Shown here: positions 14,740 through 23,148 of the stretch, piece by piece
Layout of the letters: the number at the start of each line of letters is the position of its first letter
Position numbering within the stretch: the stretch's first letter is position 1
Origin: Pseudomonadota bacterium
GTDB taxonomy: Bacteria; Pseudomonadota; Gammaproteobacteria; Halothiobacillales; Halothiobacillaceae
Length of the DNA stretch: 31,523 bases
Assembly: GCA_021795795.1 (NCBI GenBank)
Contig: JAJYPA010000041.1
Coordinates: 1-31,523, forward strand
Reading direction: 5' to 3'
Position numbers and translations under genes: made by a program
The notes under the pieces: generated by a model
Seen by the model: only the letters and a program-made list of their open reading frames with translations
What the model was told of the DNA's origin: nothing
Database searches by the model: none

Positions 14740-15483
14740 TTAGGCGGAGGTGTTCTGATAGAGAATCCCACTCAACTTGTGGATGGACGCCACCAACTCG
14801 CGAATGGCCTCGTTGGCAGCGGCGGAGTCCACCTGTCGTGATACGCCTGATTGCTCATCGATAATAGGCACAAACCCCACGTCCATGTCTTCCTGTCGCG
14901 CGTTCGGCCACAATTTCCCATGGAGCAGCATGGCAAGATTGCTAACCCTTTCCAATGTGATATGCGCGGTCTCTGTTTCACTGTCCTGGATGAACTCTTT
15001 CGGAATGGTCTGACCGATTTTAGCGGCGAATCTGGACAGATTTTTTTTCGCGCGCGACAATTCCGATGACGTGGCCCGAATCTTTTCGAATGTTTCCTCA
15101 AGGGTAAACACCTCTTCCTGTTCCCATGGTTTTGCGGCGATTCTCAGTGCCTTCACATAGGATTTTCCGGTGCCTACACGCTTTAGATGGTGGGTGATCA
15201 TTACCCGCTTGTTCTCCTTGGTAGACTTGTACCATTGCCGTTTGCGCCAATGAATGGCGACGGTGCCACGGAACATTTTTACCTGGAGTGAAAGATCGCT
15301 CCATTTTTCTTCGTCGGAGTCTGCATCGCGTATATAGTGCCCAGCACGGCTCGACATGAATTGCCCCGCCAATTTTTTTGCTTCCTGATAGAGCGTGTTC
15401 TGCAACACGTCATATTGGACGGCCTGTTGCAGGAAGATGCCGCCTATCAGTTTTGTCCAGGAGTCGTTATTGACGTTTTGCAA
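14740..15483 (-). CDS. Possible conjugative transfer protein MobI-like
   Basis: 247 residues if started at TTG 15483 (GGAG eight bases before). An ATG at 15531 in the same frame would give 263 residues but overlaps the upstream gene by 65 bases and has no clear ribosome site. The central part (LSLQVKMFRGTVAIHWRKR, KRVGTGKSYVKALRIAAK, PWEQEEVFTLEETFEKIR) resembles the pattern of MobI proteins of SXT/R391-type ICEs: a basic beta-rich part, then a Trp-Glu and helical stretch. MobI works with the relaxase at oriT. The likeness is from memory of the pattern and is tentative. It is the last gene of the helicase/TraB operon. Confidence 0.55.
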   Translation of the reverse strand: MQNVNNDSWTKLIGGIFLQQAVQYDVLQNTLYQEAKKLAGQFMSSRAGHYIRDADSDEEKWSDLSLQVKMFRGTVAIHWRKRQWYKSTKENKRVMITHHLKRVGTGKSYVKALRIAAKPWEQEEVFTLEETFEKIRATSSELSRAKKNLSRFAAKIGQTIPKEFIQDSETETAHITLERVSNLAMLLHGKLWPNARQEDMDVGFVPIIDEQSGVSRQVDSAAANEAIRELVASIHKLSGILYQNTSA

Positions 15484-16801
15484 GAGGATTACTCCGTGAG
15501 TGTTTCGGTTTCTGTGGACCGTCATTGGCATACAGTTCCGGGATTTGATAAAGCCTTGCCCAAGCCATCAGTGCTTGCTTTTGTACGGCGGGCTCCATGA
15601 TGCCGCGTGCCCAGTCATGATCGGATGGGGCCAACAGAACGGATGGTTTGTGTCCGTCACCCAAAAAATTCCAGGCAATTGGCCATACTAGCATTTGTTC
15701 ATAGCAGACGGCCCAAGCGACGGATTCCTTCCCTATCTGGTAGCCACCAAAATGCCACCAGTCCGCCAGTGCGGTATGACGGCCCCACGGGCGCCATTCA
15801 CCAAAGGGTGCCGGCTGGCGGGCCGAAATACGTCCATGGTATTGACCCATGATATTAAGGCTGTCGGTATAATCCCCCTTTTGATTGGCGAGATCGTCCG
15901 CGCCGATCAACAGAGTGTCGCCATGCTCGCGGGCCATCGAAGCCATGCCGTTATCCATAAGCGCCGAGAAAAAGTTATGGAACTGTGGGCCCGCCGTGCT
16001 TTCAGGGAAAAGAATGCGGGTATGATTGGGATTTGACAGTATAGCTGTGCGAACGATCTGGGCGACTCGCACTTGCCGATGCATCCAGATGGGTGCCGCT
16101 ACCGGCCCCCGGAATCCCGCCAGATTGGTATGGACTGCCGCCCAGTGCTGAGGTTTGGCCGGCGGCAGATAGGCGATGTTGGCGGCCACCGCCCAGATAG
16201 CGCCAAAGACCAGAATGCCGTCTGCGAGGCGCGTTTTGTTATTTGGTCGTGTGTGCCAAACGCCCCAGGCCGTATGGTTATTCCGCTCGTAGGACGCGTG
16301 CATGCCTTTGGCCCAGGCCGCCAGCATGGATATCCATAGGGCACCCATGGCCAGGCCAGCAATGCCAGTACCAGGGAACCACGCAGAGACAAAAATCCAT
16401 GGGGAAGCCAGTCCGTAGGCGCCCAGCGGGGGGAGTGCCGAAATCAGCATGCTGATAAAGAACCGGAGGCCCCGCATCATGGCGGTGTCTGGACCGATAA
16501 ACACCAGCAGCATCCACGGCACGGCAATCAGCAGGGCGGTACCTACCCATCCTGCCCAGCCAACCCAAGGTGAAGCATCCGGCCAGAATCCATCAAAAAC
16601 GCCGTTCAGACTCCAAAGTGCCCCGAGATAATATCCGATGATCACCGCGATCTGTTGCCGCTTTGAACCGGCCCAGCCATATGCCAGAGCAAAGACGGGG
16701 AGCAGTGCAAAAATACCCAATGGACTCCAGGCGAATCCGCCGGATAGTGCCGCTGCCGCGGACAGGGTGACTGACGCGGGCGGGAAGGAGCAGCAACGCA
16801 T
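15467..16801 (-). CDS. TraB-like / apolipoprotein N-acyltransferase-like membrane protein
   Basis: 444 residues from ATG 16801, which lies 4 bases beyond the helicase stop at 16806. A longer frame begins at 16852 inside the helicase gene but its ribosome site is too close. The N-terminal half has about six membrane segments. The periplasmic half is a nitrilase-type domain with FPES (Glu267), PFGEW (Glu335) and AVCYEQ (Cys366). This matches Lnt and the conjugal TraB proteins derived from it. At the position of the catalytic Lys of Lnt (K-x-x-L-V-P-F-G-E) there is Ala327, with Arg328 beside it, so acyl transfer may be altered. In other elements TraB aids transfer. It precedes the MobI-like gene with a 17-base overlap. 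Confidence 0.82.
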   Translation of the reverse strand: MRCCSFPPASVTLSAAAALSGGFAWSPLGIFALLPVFALAYGWAGSKRQQIAVIIGYYLGALWSLNGVFDGFWPDASPWVGWAGWVGTALLIAVPWMLLVFIGPDTAMMRGLRFFISMLISALPPLGAYGLASPWIFVSAWFPGTGIAGLAMGALWISMLAAWAKGMHASYERNNHTAWGVWHTRPNNKTRLADGILVFGAIWAVAANIAYLPPAKPQHWAAVHTNLAGFRGPVAAPIWMHRQVRVAQIVRTAILSNPNHTRILFPESTAGPQFHNFFSALMDNGMASMAREHGDTLLIGADDLANQKGDYTDSLNIMGQYHGRISARQPAPFGEWRPWGRHTALADWWHFGGYQIGKESVAWAVCYEQMLVWPIAWNFLGDGHKPSVLLAPSDHDWARGIMEPAVQKQALMAWARLYQIPELYANDGPQKPKHSRSNPLAKRQ

Positions 16802-16805
16802 GAGG

Positions 16806-18641
16806 TTAGCCAAAGGTTTCCAGCCCACATTCGGCGATAAATACAGAGGCATTTCCTTCCCGGACGGAGGACAGGATCAGGCGCTGCTTGGCGCGTGTCA
16901 TGGCTACATAGAAGAGTCTCCGTTCTTCTTCCAGATCCCCATCCATGTGAGGGGCTAGACCTTCCTCCACACCGATGATAAAGACCTTCGGCCACTCCAG
17001 ACCTTTGGCGGTGTGCATGGTGGTGAGAACGATTTTGTTTGGATCTTCTTGGCGCTCATCTTTGGCATCGGCTCCGGTTTTTCCCGTAACATAGGCTATG
17101 CGTCGTGCAATCGTGCCGCTGAGACGATTTAATGCGGCGATAGCCCACCCGCCGGGTTCGGCCGTGGACGGGAGCAGGGTTTCCAACCATCGATTAAACC
17201 CGCTCAACATTAAGGCCGTATCCTGTCCGGCCACTTTGCACCAACCGTGCCACAGACTGATGAAGAGCGTCGCGCTATAAATACTTTTGACGTTGGTATT
17301 GATGCCGAACTCCTTTATGGATGCTTTTTCGCGTTCCATGATGGCGGCCCATTCCGGCATGGGCTTATTTTTGATTAGGCCCAGAAGATGATCGGTGAGG
17401 TGCTGGTCGACATTGCTGATATCCATGGCCATATTGAGCGCATGCCGGATGTCCGTATGGTGTTTGCGCAGAGCTTTTTCCGTGGCTGCGGCGCGGAGTG
17501 GATCCCGCATGGTACGGCTGCCGGGGGCTGGCATTGCGACGATTCTGGACCCAGCCACTACCCCCTCCAGGATACTAAGAACGCGTTTGATTTCGTAACG
17601 ATCCCAGAAGCCTGTGCCACCTAACCGATGGTAAGGCATGCCAGCCTCCTGAAGTTTCAGTTCCAGCCCATCCAGAAGCCTGTTCGTGCGGGCGAGGACG
17701 GCCCAGCCTCCGGGATCATCATGAATGGTGTTGATGATCATCTCGGACTCTTGAGCACGGTTGAGAGGCCGAATAAGGGCGAGTTCTCCAGGGGTTAGAA
17801 CCGCCGGAATGATGCGTTTTGGCGCCCTGTGCTGGTTATTGCTGACCAGTCTGGAGGCTGGCATGAGGATTTCAGGCGCACAACGGTAGTTTCTGGACAG
17901 GTGCAGCGTTGTGGCTCCGAACTCGTTGGCGAAGCGTTCCATTCCTGCGTACCCCATGGCGTGCCGAAAGGAATAAATACTTTGGTCGTCGTCGCCCACC
18001 AGGGTCACTTCGGCGCCGGTCAGCTCGTGATGCATGCGTATCCATGCGTATTGGGCCTCGTCCGTATCCTGGAACTCATCACCCAGCAACCAGCGCATAG
18101 AGATGGGTTTGACCTGACCGGATCGCATGCCCTCTACGGCGCTGACGATCAGGTCTGAGAAATCCTTGAGCCCGTCATCGTCCAGCATTTTCTGGTAGAC
18201 GAGGATCGTATTGGCGCCTGGTCCGGTGCAACTGTAATGGGTCATGTAGCTCTTGTTCTTTTCCAGAATTTTGAGCATGTCATCCAGTTCGATGGATTCT
18301 TCCGTTTTTTTGAGAGCACGGGTCAAATACAGTCTCTGTCCACTTTCGTCGAGCAGTTTGAATGGGATGCCAGACCGTTTGATCTGGCTGATGGCCGCCG
18401 CATGGAACGTGCTGGCGTAGATACGTTTTTCGTTGCCAGGCGCGAGCAGCCGGATACGATTGCCTAATTCTGTGGCGCTATCCTTGGTGAATGAGACCGC
18501 CACCAGGTTGCCCGGCCCAGATGCGAGCAGGGCTGCTGATCTGTTGGCAAGTACCAGTGTTTTGCCGGACCCTGCGCCAGCCAGCAACAGCAGATTCCCG
18601 TGATGGTCCACAGCGGATTGCTGTTCGTCATTTAGTGCCAC
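16806..18641 (-). CDS. UvrD/Rep-family SF1 DNA helicase
   Basis: A 611-residue protein. GTG at 18641 with GGAG seven bases before it is the best start. Motifs are complete: Q-motif NDEQQSAV, Walker A AGAGSGKT (21-28), motif II GDEFQDTD, motif III GDDDQSIYSFR, motif IV LSRNYRC, motif V TMHTAKGLEWPKVF and motif VI ERRLFYVAMTRAKQRL. It is a 3'-5' ssDNA translocase, slightly shorter than UvrD (about 720 residues) and lacking the long C-terminal tail. In this setting it may unwind transferred or recombining DNA, or act in element replication. It sits between the AcaB-like gene (62-base gap) and the TraB-like gene. Confidence 0.95.
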   Translation of the reverse strand: MALNDEQQSAVDHHGNLLLLAGAGSGKTLVLANRSAALLASGPGNLVAVSFTKDSATELGNRIRLLAPGNEKRIYASTFHAAAISQIKRSGIPFKLLDESGQRLYLTRALKKTEESIELDDMLKILEKNKSYMTHYSCTGPGANTILVYQKMLDDDGLKDFSDLIVSAVEGMRSGQVKPISMRWLLGDEFQDTDEAQYAWIRMHHELTGAEVTLVGDDDQSIYSFRHAMGYAGMERFANEFGATTLHLSRNYRCAPEILMPASRLVSNNQHRAPKRIIPAVLTPGELALIRPLNRAQESEMIINTIHDDPGGWAVLARTNRLLDGLELKLQEAGMPYHRLGGTGFWDRYEIKRVLSILEGVVAGSRIVAMPAPGSRTMRDPLRAAATEKALRKHHTDIRHALNMAMDISNVDQHLTDHLLGLIKNKPMPEWAAIMEREKASIKEFGINTNVKSIYSATLFISLWHGWCKVAGQDTALMLSGFNRWLETLLPSTAEPGGWAIAALNRLSGTIARRIAYVTGKTGADAKDERQEDPNKIVLTTMHTAKGLEWPKVFIIGVEEGLAPHMDGDLEEERRLFYVAMTRAKQRLILSSVREGNASVFIAECGLETFG

Positions 18642-18703
18642 GTAGCATCTCCGGTGGCGCCCCGACCAGAGTCAGGGCGTGGTTGGTGGCAAAAGGGGTT
18701 GGA

Positions 18704-19630
18704 TCAGGCGTTACCGCGTTTGCGCGGATGGTGCTCTTCCGTTTCTTCAGCGGATTGCACGTTTCCGTTGGCGTCATCCTGCTCGACGGGCGTGTCGGCA
18801 ACGTCAGCGGTTGCAACGACCTCTTCTGTTGCCTCCGTGGACACGGTTGGCTCCCCTTCCACTATAGTGGGCGCTGCGGCATCGGTTTCATGAGCATTGG
18901 CAACTGCCGCCGCATCAGGGCTGGGGCGCGGACGGTAACGACCCATGGCCGCTTGCATGGCGATACGCGAATTGCGCAATGTGGTCCGGTAAATGGACAG
19001 TATTTCGCGCCGCAAACTGTGTTCCATGGCACCCATTTCGGCTGCGCTAAATACGGAAAAAATGGAACCGAGTCCACGCAGGCCAACCAAAGTATCAACA
19101 CTTTCCAGTATGCTCAGAAACTCGGAGTCCAGATGGGAAGTGATGACCGCATCTTCGTTTAGCGGCTCGGTAAACACCATGGCATTGGAATCGGGGTCGA
19201 TACCGTTGTTCTCCATAGCCTCGCGCACCATCTGGATCTGCATCGCCACGCTTTCCCGGACGCTTTTCATGTTGTCGCGTGTCAGTTCCTGAAACTGCCG
19301 AACCAGTGTTGCATGTTCCGGTTTGTCCGGATGCGTCGAGGCAAGGCCCGGTGCTACGATTTCCAGAAAATAATTCGCCTCGCTGAGGAACCCATAGGTA
19401 CGAAAAAACAAGTCCTGCGTATTCCGGCTTTTGAGGGAGACCGTCCGCTTGATGCCGGCACGACTGGAAGTCTTCTTACCTTCCGGGATATCCGCCATGG
19501 GCAACATGAATTGCGGTTTTTTTTTCGCTGAGCGATTATTGCCGGGGGATTTCTCGGGCTTTTTGTCTGCGTTGGCCGGTGTGGCCTGCTGATCAGAAAC
19601 GACAGATTCCGTGACGTTTTCGACTTCCAT
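18704..19630 (-). CDS. Possible AcaB/DUF1845-like regulator
   Basis: 308 residues from ATG 19630, with GGAG six bases before it; an upstream TTG adds only four residues. The N-terminus (about 1-55) and C-terminus (about 240-308) are low-complexity and charged. The folded core has VSLKSRNTQDLFFRTYGF, then a long helical region and LRREILSIYRTTLRNSRIA. The Leu-Lys-x-Arg-Asn-x-Gln start and helical core recall AcaB-type proteins of ICEs and IncC plasmids, but I am not certain. It is first behind a clear promoter (19682-19710) and heads the helicase/TraB operon, as a regulator might. The acidic tail (EEHHPRKRGNA end) is unusual. Confidence 0.7.
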   Translation of the reverse strand: MEVENVTESVVSDQQATPANADKKPEKSPGNNRSAKKKPQFMLPMADIPEGKKTSSRAGIKRTVSLKSRNTQDLFFRTYGFLSEANYFLEIVAPGLASTHPDKPEHATLVRQFQELTRDNMKSVRESVAMQIQMVREAMENNGIDPDSNAMVFTEPLNEDAVITSHLDSEFLSILESVDTLVGLRGLGSIFSVFSAAEMGAMEHSLRREILSIYRTTLRNSRIAMQAAMGRYRPRPSPDAAAVANAHETDAAAPTIVEGEPTVSTEATEEVVATADVADTPVEQDDANGNVQSAEETEEHHPRKRGNA

Positions 19631-19681
19631 AATAATCTCCAAAGGGCTGATGTCAACATTCCCAGCCTAACGAAAATAATC

Positions 19682-19710
19682 AGTATATTTTCCAATAAAA
19701 AACATGGTAA
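19682..19710 (-). promoter_or_regulatory. Sigma70-type promoter of helicase/TraB operon
   Basis: On the minus strand, TTACCA (19705-19710) and TATACT (19682-19687) are separated by 17 bases of AT-rich DNA, close to the TTGACA/TATAAT consensus. The gene start at 19630 follows after about 50 bases. It needs no activator by appearance, unlike the 58-bp elements. Confidence 0.65.
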
Positions 19711-19792
19711 TTTTCGCATTTTGACGGCTTTGCTGTTTTCTAATAGCCAAGAGATGAGAGGCGGTTTTGGGGGTGATCCCAGAGGAAACAGA

Positions 19793-19831
19793 ACCAGAAG
19801 GCCATGGCAAAAAACACCATGGCCTTCTGGT
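19793..19831. terminator. Strong 15-bp hairpin terminator
   Basis: Perfect 15-bp arms (19793-19807 and 19817-19831) with a 9-base A-rich loop lie 27 bases after the stop of the 248-residue gene. TTCTGTTTCC follows on the minus strand and TTGTTG on the plus. It ends the lipoprotein-to-EAL operon and insulates the promoter at 19682-19710. Confidence 0.75.
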
Positions 19832-19857
19832 TTGTTGCGGCGCTGGCATTCGTCCTG

Positions 19858-20604
19858 TTATCGGCTATATGCTGTTCCCTGCACTAGGGTAACCGACAGA
19901 AGGTCGTCTCCCAAAAGGTCTTTTGCGCGCTGCCGTAGCGTACCGATATCCAGGTGTGTACGAACGAGTGTTTGCCATTGCCCGAGATGGTTGATGGATG
20001 CGGTTCGAGTTATGGACATCAAGCCCTGTATTGTTTCTGGCAACCGGCTTTGTGTGTAGAGACTATATTCCAACAGTCCATTGTTTTCGCATGACAGCAG
20101 CACTCTGCAGACGGATTCCCACAACACACTGACCGAATTGGCGACCCTGATGGCCAACAACTCACCATCAACGTTAAGCGCACTCTGGTCCCCCAGTCCT
20201 TTTGCCGCACGCGACAGCCATTCCGCCGAAAAGGGCGCGTCTCGAAAAATCCGGTCGAACAGAACCTTTTCGCCCATCACCCGGCAAATGTCTGCCGGCC
20301 GGTTGTCATACGCAGTATCAAGTTCGGCGCGAAGATTGGTGCGATGGTCGTTCACTAGAGGCTCTGGCAAAAAAACACCGATTCTGGTTTCTCCTGGTGT
20401 AAGGGAAATAGATATCATACCTGAATAGCCGTCGCCGAAAGGGGACAGGTCCCCTTCGGCAACCCACAAGCCATGCGCTCTGAGCGATTCTGCCGGTGAG
20501 AGGTTTGGCACATTGGCCGCCCAGAAACAGCGGCCTGGCGTACTCCGTTCGCGGAGCATTTCATCCATGCGGTTGAATACTGCGACAAATAGTTTTTCCA
20601 TCAT
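19858..20604 (-). CDS. Hypothetical 248-residue protein coupled to EAL gene
   Basis: The start chosen is ATG at 20604, which overlaps the TGA of the EAL-domain gene (ATGATGG; a second ATG follows at once). A longer frame starting at 20703 lies entirely within the EAL gene and is unlikely. It is a soluble protein with an N-terminal helix (LFVAVFNRMDEMLRERS), a middle with ISISLTPGETRIGVFLPEP and NRPADICRVMGEKVLFDRIF, and a C-terminal helix. There are no recognisable catalytic motifs. Tight coupling to the EAL protein makes a c-di-GMP-linked partner plausible, but this is only inference. Confidence 0.75.
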   Translation of the reverse strand: MMEKLFVAVFNRMDEMLRERSTPGRCFWAANVPNLSPAESLRAHGLWVAEGDLSPFGDGYSGMISISLTPGETRIGVFLPEPLVNDHRTNLRAELDTAYDNRPADICRVMGEKVLFDRIFRDAPFSAEWLSRAAKGLGDQSALNVDGELLAIRVANSVSVLWESVCRVLLSCENNGLLEYSLYTQSRLPETIQGLMSITRTASINHLGQWQTLVRTHLDIGTLRQRAKDLLGDDLLSVTLVQGTAYSR

Positions 20605-21260
20605 CCGGCATCCCCAGTTTGTGGTCTCGTCCACAGATATCCCTGGCCATAATCGGCTCCAGCGGCCAATGCAATATCCCGGTCTTGTTGCGACTCTATC
20701 CATTCGACGATCACCCGTGCCCCGTGAGAGTGCAAGGAATCGACCATGCCGCGGATGAACAGGTGCTTTTTGTTGTCTTCCGACTTTCGCGCGCGTTCCA
20801 GAATTTGTCCGTCGATTTTACCGAAATGTGGTCGGCAACTGTGCGCGCGGCCCATGCCATCTATACCCGCACCAATGTCGTCCACGGCGATCTGAAATCC
20901 GTTGGATTTAAAAAAGGCAATTTTGGTGAGCACGGAGACGAAATGATCAGAATGAAAATGTTGCTCGGTCCATTCCAGCACCAGACGCTCCGCAAAGGGT
21001 TTCAGATGCAGAATGGACTGTCCGATCTCTGGATCCAGCATTTGCATACCATCCAGGTTGATGAAAAGCAGACCTGGATTTTGCTGAAGAATGCTTTGGA
21101 CTTCGTTTTTCAGAAATCGGTAAAACTCCCACCAGGTGAACATGTCATAGTGGGGGCAGGCATTTTCGCCTGCCAGTAATTCGTGTCCGATAACCTGGCC
21201 TGAAACCAGTTCCACTAGCGGCTCCAGACGGTAATGGTGCCGCGGGGTTGTAGCATGCAT
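20601..21260 (-). CDS. EAL-domain protein (c-di-GMP phosphodiesterase-like)
   Basis: 219 residues from ATG 21260, with AAGGAAG before it; longer in-frame starts overlap the methyltransferase gene. It is a stand-alone EAL domain without sensor or GGDEF. The conserved positions are mostly kept: ELL at 27-29 for EAL, INLDG (N68), LEWTE (E96/E99), VDDIG (D127, D128), GKIDG (K148), VEWIE (E186/E189) and GQGYLW (Q206). With metal and base residues in place, c-di-GMP hydrolysis is possible; the altered EAL triplet could instead make it a binding protein. c-di-GMP often controls pili and biofilm, which would link it to the pilus operon. Confidence 0.85.
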   Translation of the reverse strand: MHATTPRHHYRLEPLVELVSGQVIGHELLAGENACPHYDMFTWWEFYRFLKNEVQSILQQNPGLLFINLDGMQMLDPEIGQSILHLKPFAERLVLEWTEQHFHSDHFVSVLTKIAFFKSNGFQIAVDDIGAGIDGMGRAHSCRPHFGKIDGQILERARKSEDNKKHLFIRGMVDSLHSHGARVIVEWIESQQDRDIALAAGADYGQGYLWTRPQTGDAG

Positions 21261-21271
21261 GAGTCTTCCTT

Positions 21272-21949
21272 TCATCCGGCTGTGCTGTAAACCAGGCGTT
21301 CGGCCGTGGTAAGTTGGTTGCGGTTTTCCCATTTCATGACACGAAATGTTCGTCCCCCTTCACGCATGTGCTCACTCGCAATTGTCAACCGACCAGTAGA
21401 CGGAATGGGCAGGGGGGCTGAAATGCTGCTGTGAGCAAAAAACGCCGCGCCATCATCGGTCACATGATCCGGCATGATGTCGAGGAATTCTTGCAAAATT
21501 ACGCCGCCCGGGTCGCAGAGCGCACGTTCGGCGCGACCGTGAACAGGAGCGTCTAAGAGCGGCATGTTGAATACCACGACTTCAAAACGTGCATTGCCCA
21601 CTGGACCGAATAGATGACCTTGACGGACCTCAATGTCTATCCTGTTGATTAAGGCGTTACATTCCATGGTGGCAACCGACCGTTCGCAGACGTCCGTCAC
21701 GGTAATCTGACGCGCACCGAACAACTTCATCATAAGGGCCAGCGCGCCCGATCCGCCGCCGATTTCCAACACCTTTTTGCCGTGGATGATGGGCTTTACA
21801 GCCTGCATCATCAACATGGTGCTGGACGAGTCGTGCGGATGATAGACGCCTGATGGTGCGATGATACGCAGGCCGGTGTTCATGAAATCCGCATAGTCCG
21901 CTGGACGGTCTATCAGGGCAATGTGTTCGGTGTGTGACATGTGAGCCAC
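21272..21949 (-). CDS. Class I SAM-dependent methyltransferase (HemK/RsmC-like)
   Basis: A 225-residue protein. GTG at 21949 lies six bases after AGGAGG; ATG at 21940 is an alternative. Motif I is VLEIGGGSGAL (60-70), preceded by APSGVYHPHDSS, as in the PrmC/RsmC group. Motif IV is VVFNMPLLD (125-133), where these N- or glutamine-methyltransferases normally have NPPY, so the substrate may differ. The N-terminal substrate domain is short (about 30 residues). It sits 11 bases before the EAL gene. Substrate unknown: protein, RNA or small molecule are all possible. Confidence 0.82.
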   Translation of the reverse strand: MAHMSHTEHIALIDRPADYADFMNTGLRIIAPSGVYHPHDSSSTMLMMQAVKPIIHGKKVLEIGGGSGALALMMKLFGARQITVTDVCERSVATMECNALINRIDIEVRQGHLFGPVGNARFEVVVFNMPLLDAPVHGRAERALCDPGGVILQEFLDIMPDHVTDDGAAFFAHSSISAPLPIPSTGRLTIASEHMREGGRTFRVMKWENRNQLTTAERLVYSTAG

Positions 21950-22025
21950 TGCCCGCCTCCTTTGTTGATTGTGTGTCTGGTGGCTGAGTGCCGCCTAGAA
22001 CTTGCAGTGCAACTGGTTAAACTGC

Positions 22026-22655
22026 TCATCCGAACCGATACACCAGACTGGCCTGTGCCACTGGATACCAGTGGCATCCGCCCAATGCAGCGCTTATGCT
22101 GGATTTTTCAGCTTGATAGGCCTGCGCCGCATATGGATCGGTTCCCATGGCCACGGAAACTTTCGGAGATCCTTCATAGGCCGCACCGGTCTCCGCTAGA
22201 AAGGTCCATCTCGATCCGGAAAATGGATAACCCCAGCCAACGTCGAGATAGGGCGCCACAGGTGAAAAGCGGAAGCTGGCCGGTGTGGCGAATGAGTAAT
22301 TGCCTTGAGTGACTGTCGGCTGGAGACTAAATTTGTCGCCGTTGAACAGTACCCCGGCGGCAAGGAACAGATTACCATTGAATGGATACCAATCTTCGGT
22401 CAGTCGTACGGAGAGCAACCGTATTCCCATATGATAATTTTCACCGCCAGCGGAAAACGATGGGTCAACTGCGAAACCACCGGCATCAAGATTTGCGACG
22501 AAATGCGGAGTTTCACGATAGAACAGTCCTGCGGTGACACCCGTTGTGCCTAGTCCCAGCGACGCCGCCCATGGCGGTTCCGTGTTCGCATTGGCAAAAA
22601 ATGGGAATAGCGCAGGCGCAGCACAAGTAATAAGCATGCATATTTGCTTTCTCAT
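22026..22655 (-). CDS. Small outer-membrane beta-barrel protein
   Basis: A 209-residue protein; ATG at 22655 follows AGGAG and overlaps the TGA of the lipoprotein gene. It has a signal peptide (MRKQICMLITCAAPALFPF, cleavage probably after ANA near residue 24). The mature protein has alternating amphipathic strands rich in Gly and aromatic residues (SLGLGTTGVTAGLFYRE, LFLAAGVLFNGDKFSL, VAPYLDVGWGYPF, RWTFLAETGAAYEGS) and ends in VYRFG, close to the C-terminal aromatic signature for outer-membrane insertion. It resembles OmpW/Opa-like 8-strand barrels. It may form a surface or exclusion component, but the role is unknown. Confidence 0.8.
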   Translation of the reverse strand: MRKQICMLITCAAPALFPFFANANTEPPWAASLGLGTTGVTAGLFYRETPHFVANLDAGGFAVDPSFSAGGENYHMGIRLLSVRLTEDWYPFNGNLFLAAGVLFNGDKFSLQPTVTQGNYSFATPASFRFSPVAPYLDVGWGYPFSGSRWTFLAETGAAYEGSPKVSVAMGTDPYAAQAYQAEKSSISAALGGCHWYPVAQASLVYRFG

Positions 22656-22906
22656 CGTTTGTCTCCTGTGCCGCTTACAGTCATGCTGACGGCAGACGCC
22701 TGGTCATGCTGATGGCAGGGGACCACATGGCCCGCCGAATTGCGTTGAACAGTGACGCCATGAGGAAACTGCAAATACTCCACGCTGGCTATACAGACTT
22801 TGGTGTAACCGGTAATATCTGCTACCGTTTTTCGATACGTCCCACAACCAGAGAGGGACAAGCCCAGCGTTGCGGCGAGTGCAAGTGCCAAAAAATATCT
22901 ATTCAT
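22652..22906 (-). CDS. Small lipoprotein
   Basis: 84 residues from ATG 22906 (AGGA about 10 bases before). An upstream in-frame extension of 33 residues has no lipoprotein features at its own start and is rejected. It is a typical lipoprotein signal, MNRYFLALALAATLGLSLSGC, with the lipobox LSGC. The short mature part contains GYTKVCIASVEYLQFPHGV and VVPCHQ, with two Cys that could be disulfide-bonded. The stop overlaps the ATG of the barrel protein, so the two are co-translated and may act together at the outer membrane. First gene behind the element at 23072-23129. Confidence 0.75.
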   Translation of the reverse strand: MNRYFLALALAATLGLSLSGCGTYRKTVADITGYTKVCIASVEYLQFPHGVTVQRNSAGHVVPCHQHDQASAVSMTVSGTGDKR

Positions 22907-23071
22907 CGTCCGTTTTTCCTGTGATTTGCTGATAGCGTGCCAATGCCAACACCGCTGGCACATGGTTTTGTGTTTGCCGTTTCGGCGGGATGTGATAAAC
23001 CGCATTAATCTCCGCTTTGCCGCTGGCGCGGTGGTACGGCATCGTCAAATGAGCATGGCCTGGTAGACGGT

Positions 23072-23129
23072 ACTATGGTATATCGGCTATACGTGGTGTT
23101 TTTCGATAATAAAGACGGAGATTTTGCGG
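23072..23129 (-). promoter_or_regulatory. 58-bp shared promoter/activator element, copy A
   Basis: It aligns without gaps to 31112-31169 at 39 of 58 positions. On the minus strand it reads CGCAAAA, then CTTTATTATCG, and ends GATATACCATAGT. The two CG(C)AAAA half-sites are 23 bases apart in both copies and TACCAT (23080-23075) is a candidate -10. No good -35 is present, suggesting an activator. It lies about 170 bases before the lipoprotein/barrel/methyltransferase/EAL operon. Confidence 0.65.
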
Positions 23130-23148
23130 TTTCGTCTGCGAGATCTGC

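Noticed and set aside
19705..19725. TTTTCGCATTTTGACG near the helicase operon promoter as another shared-element copy
   Set aside because: Spacing and flanking bases do not match the 58-bp element; a normal sigma70-type promoter explains the region.
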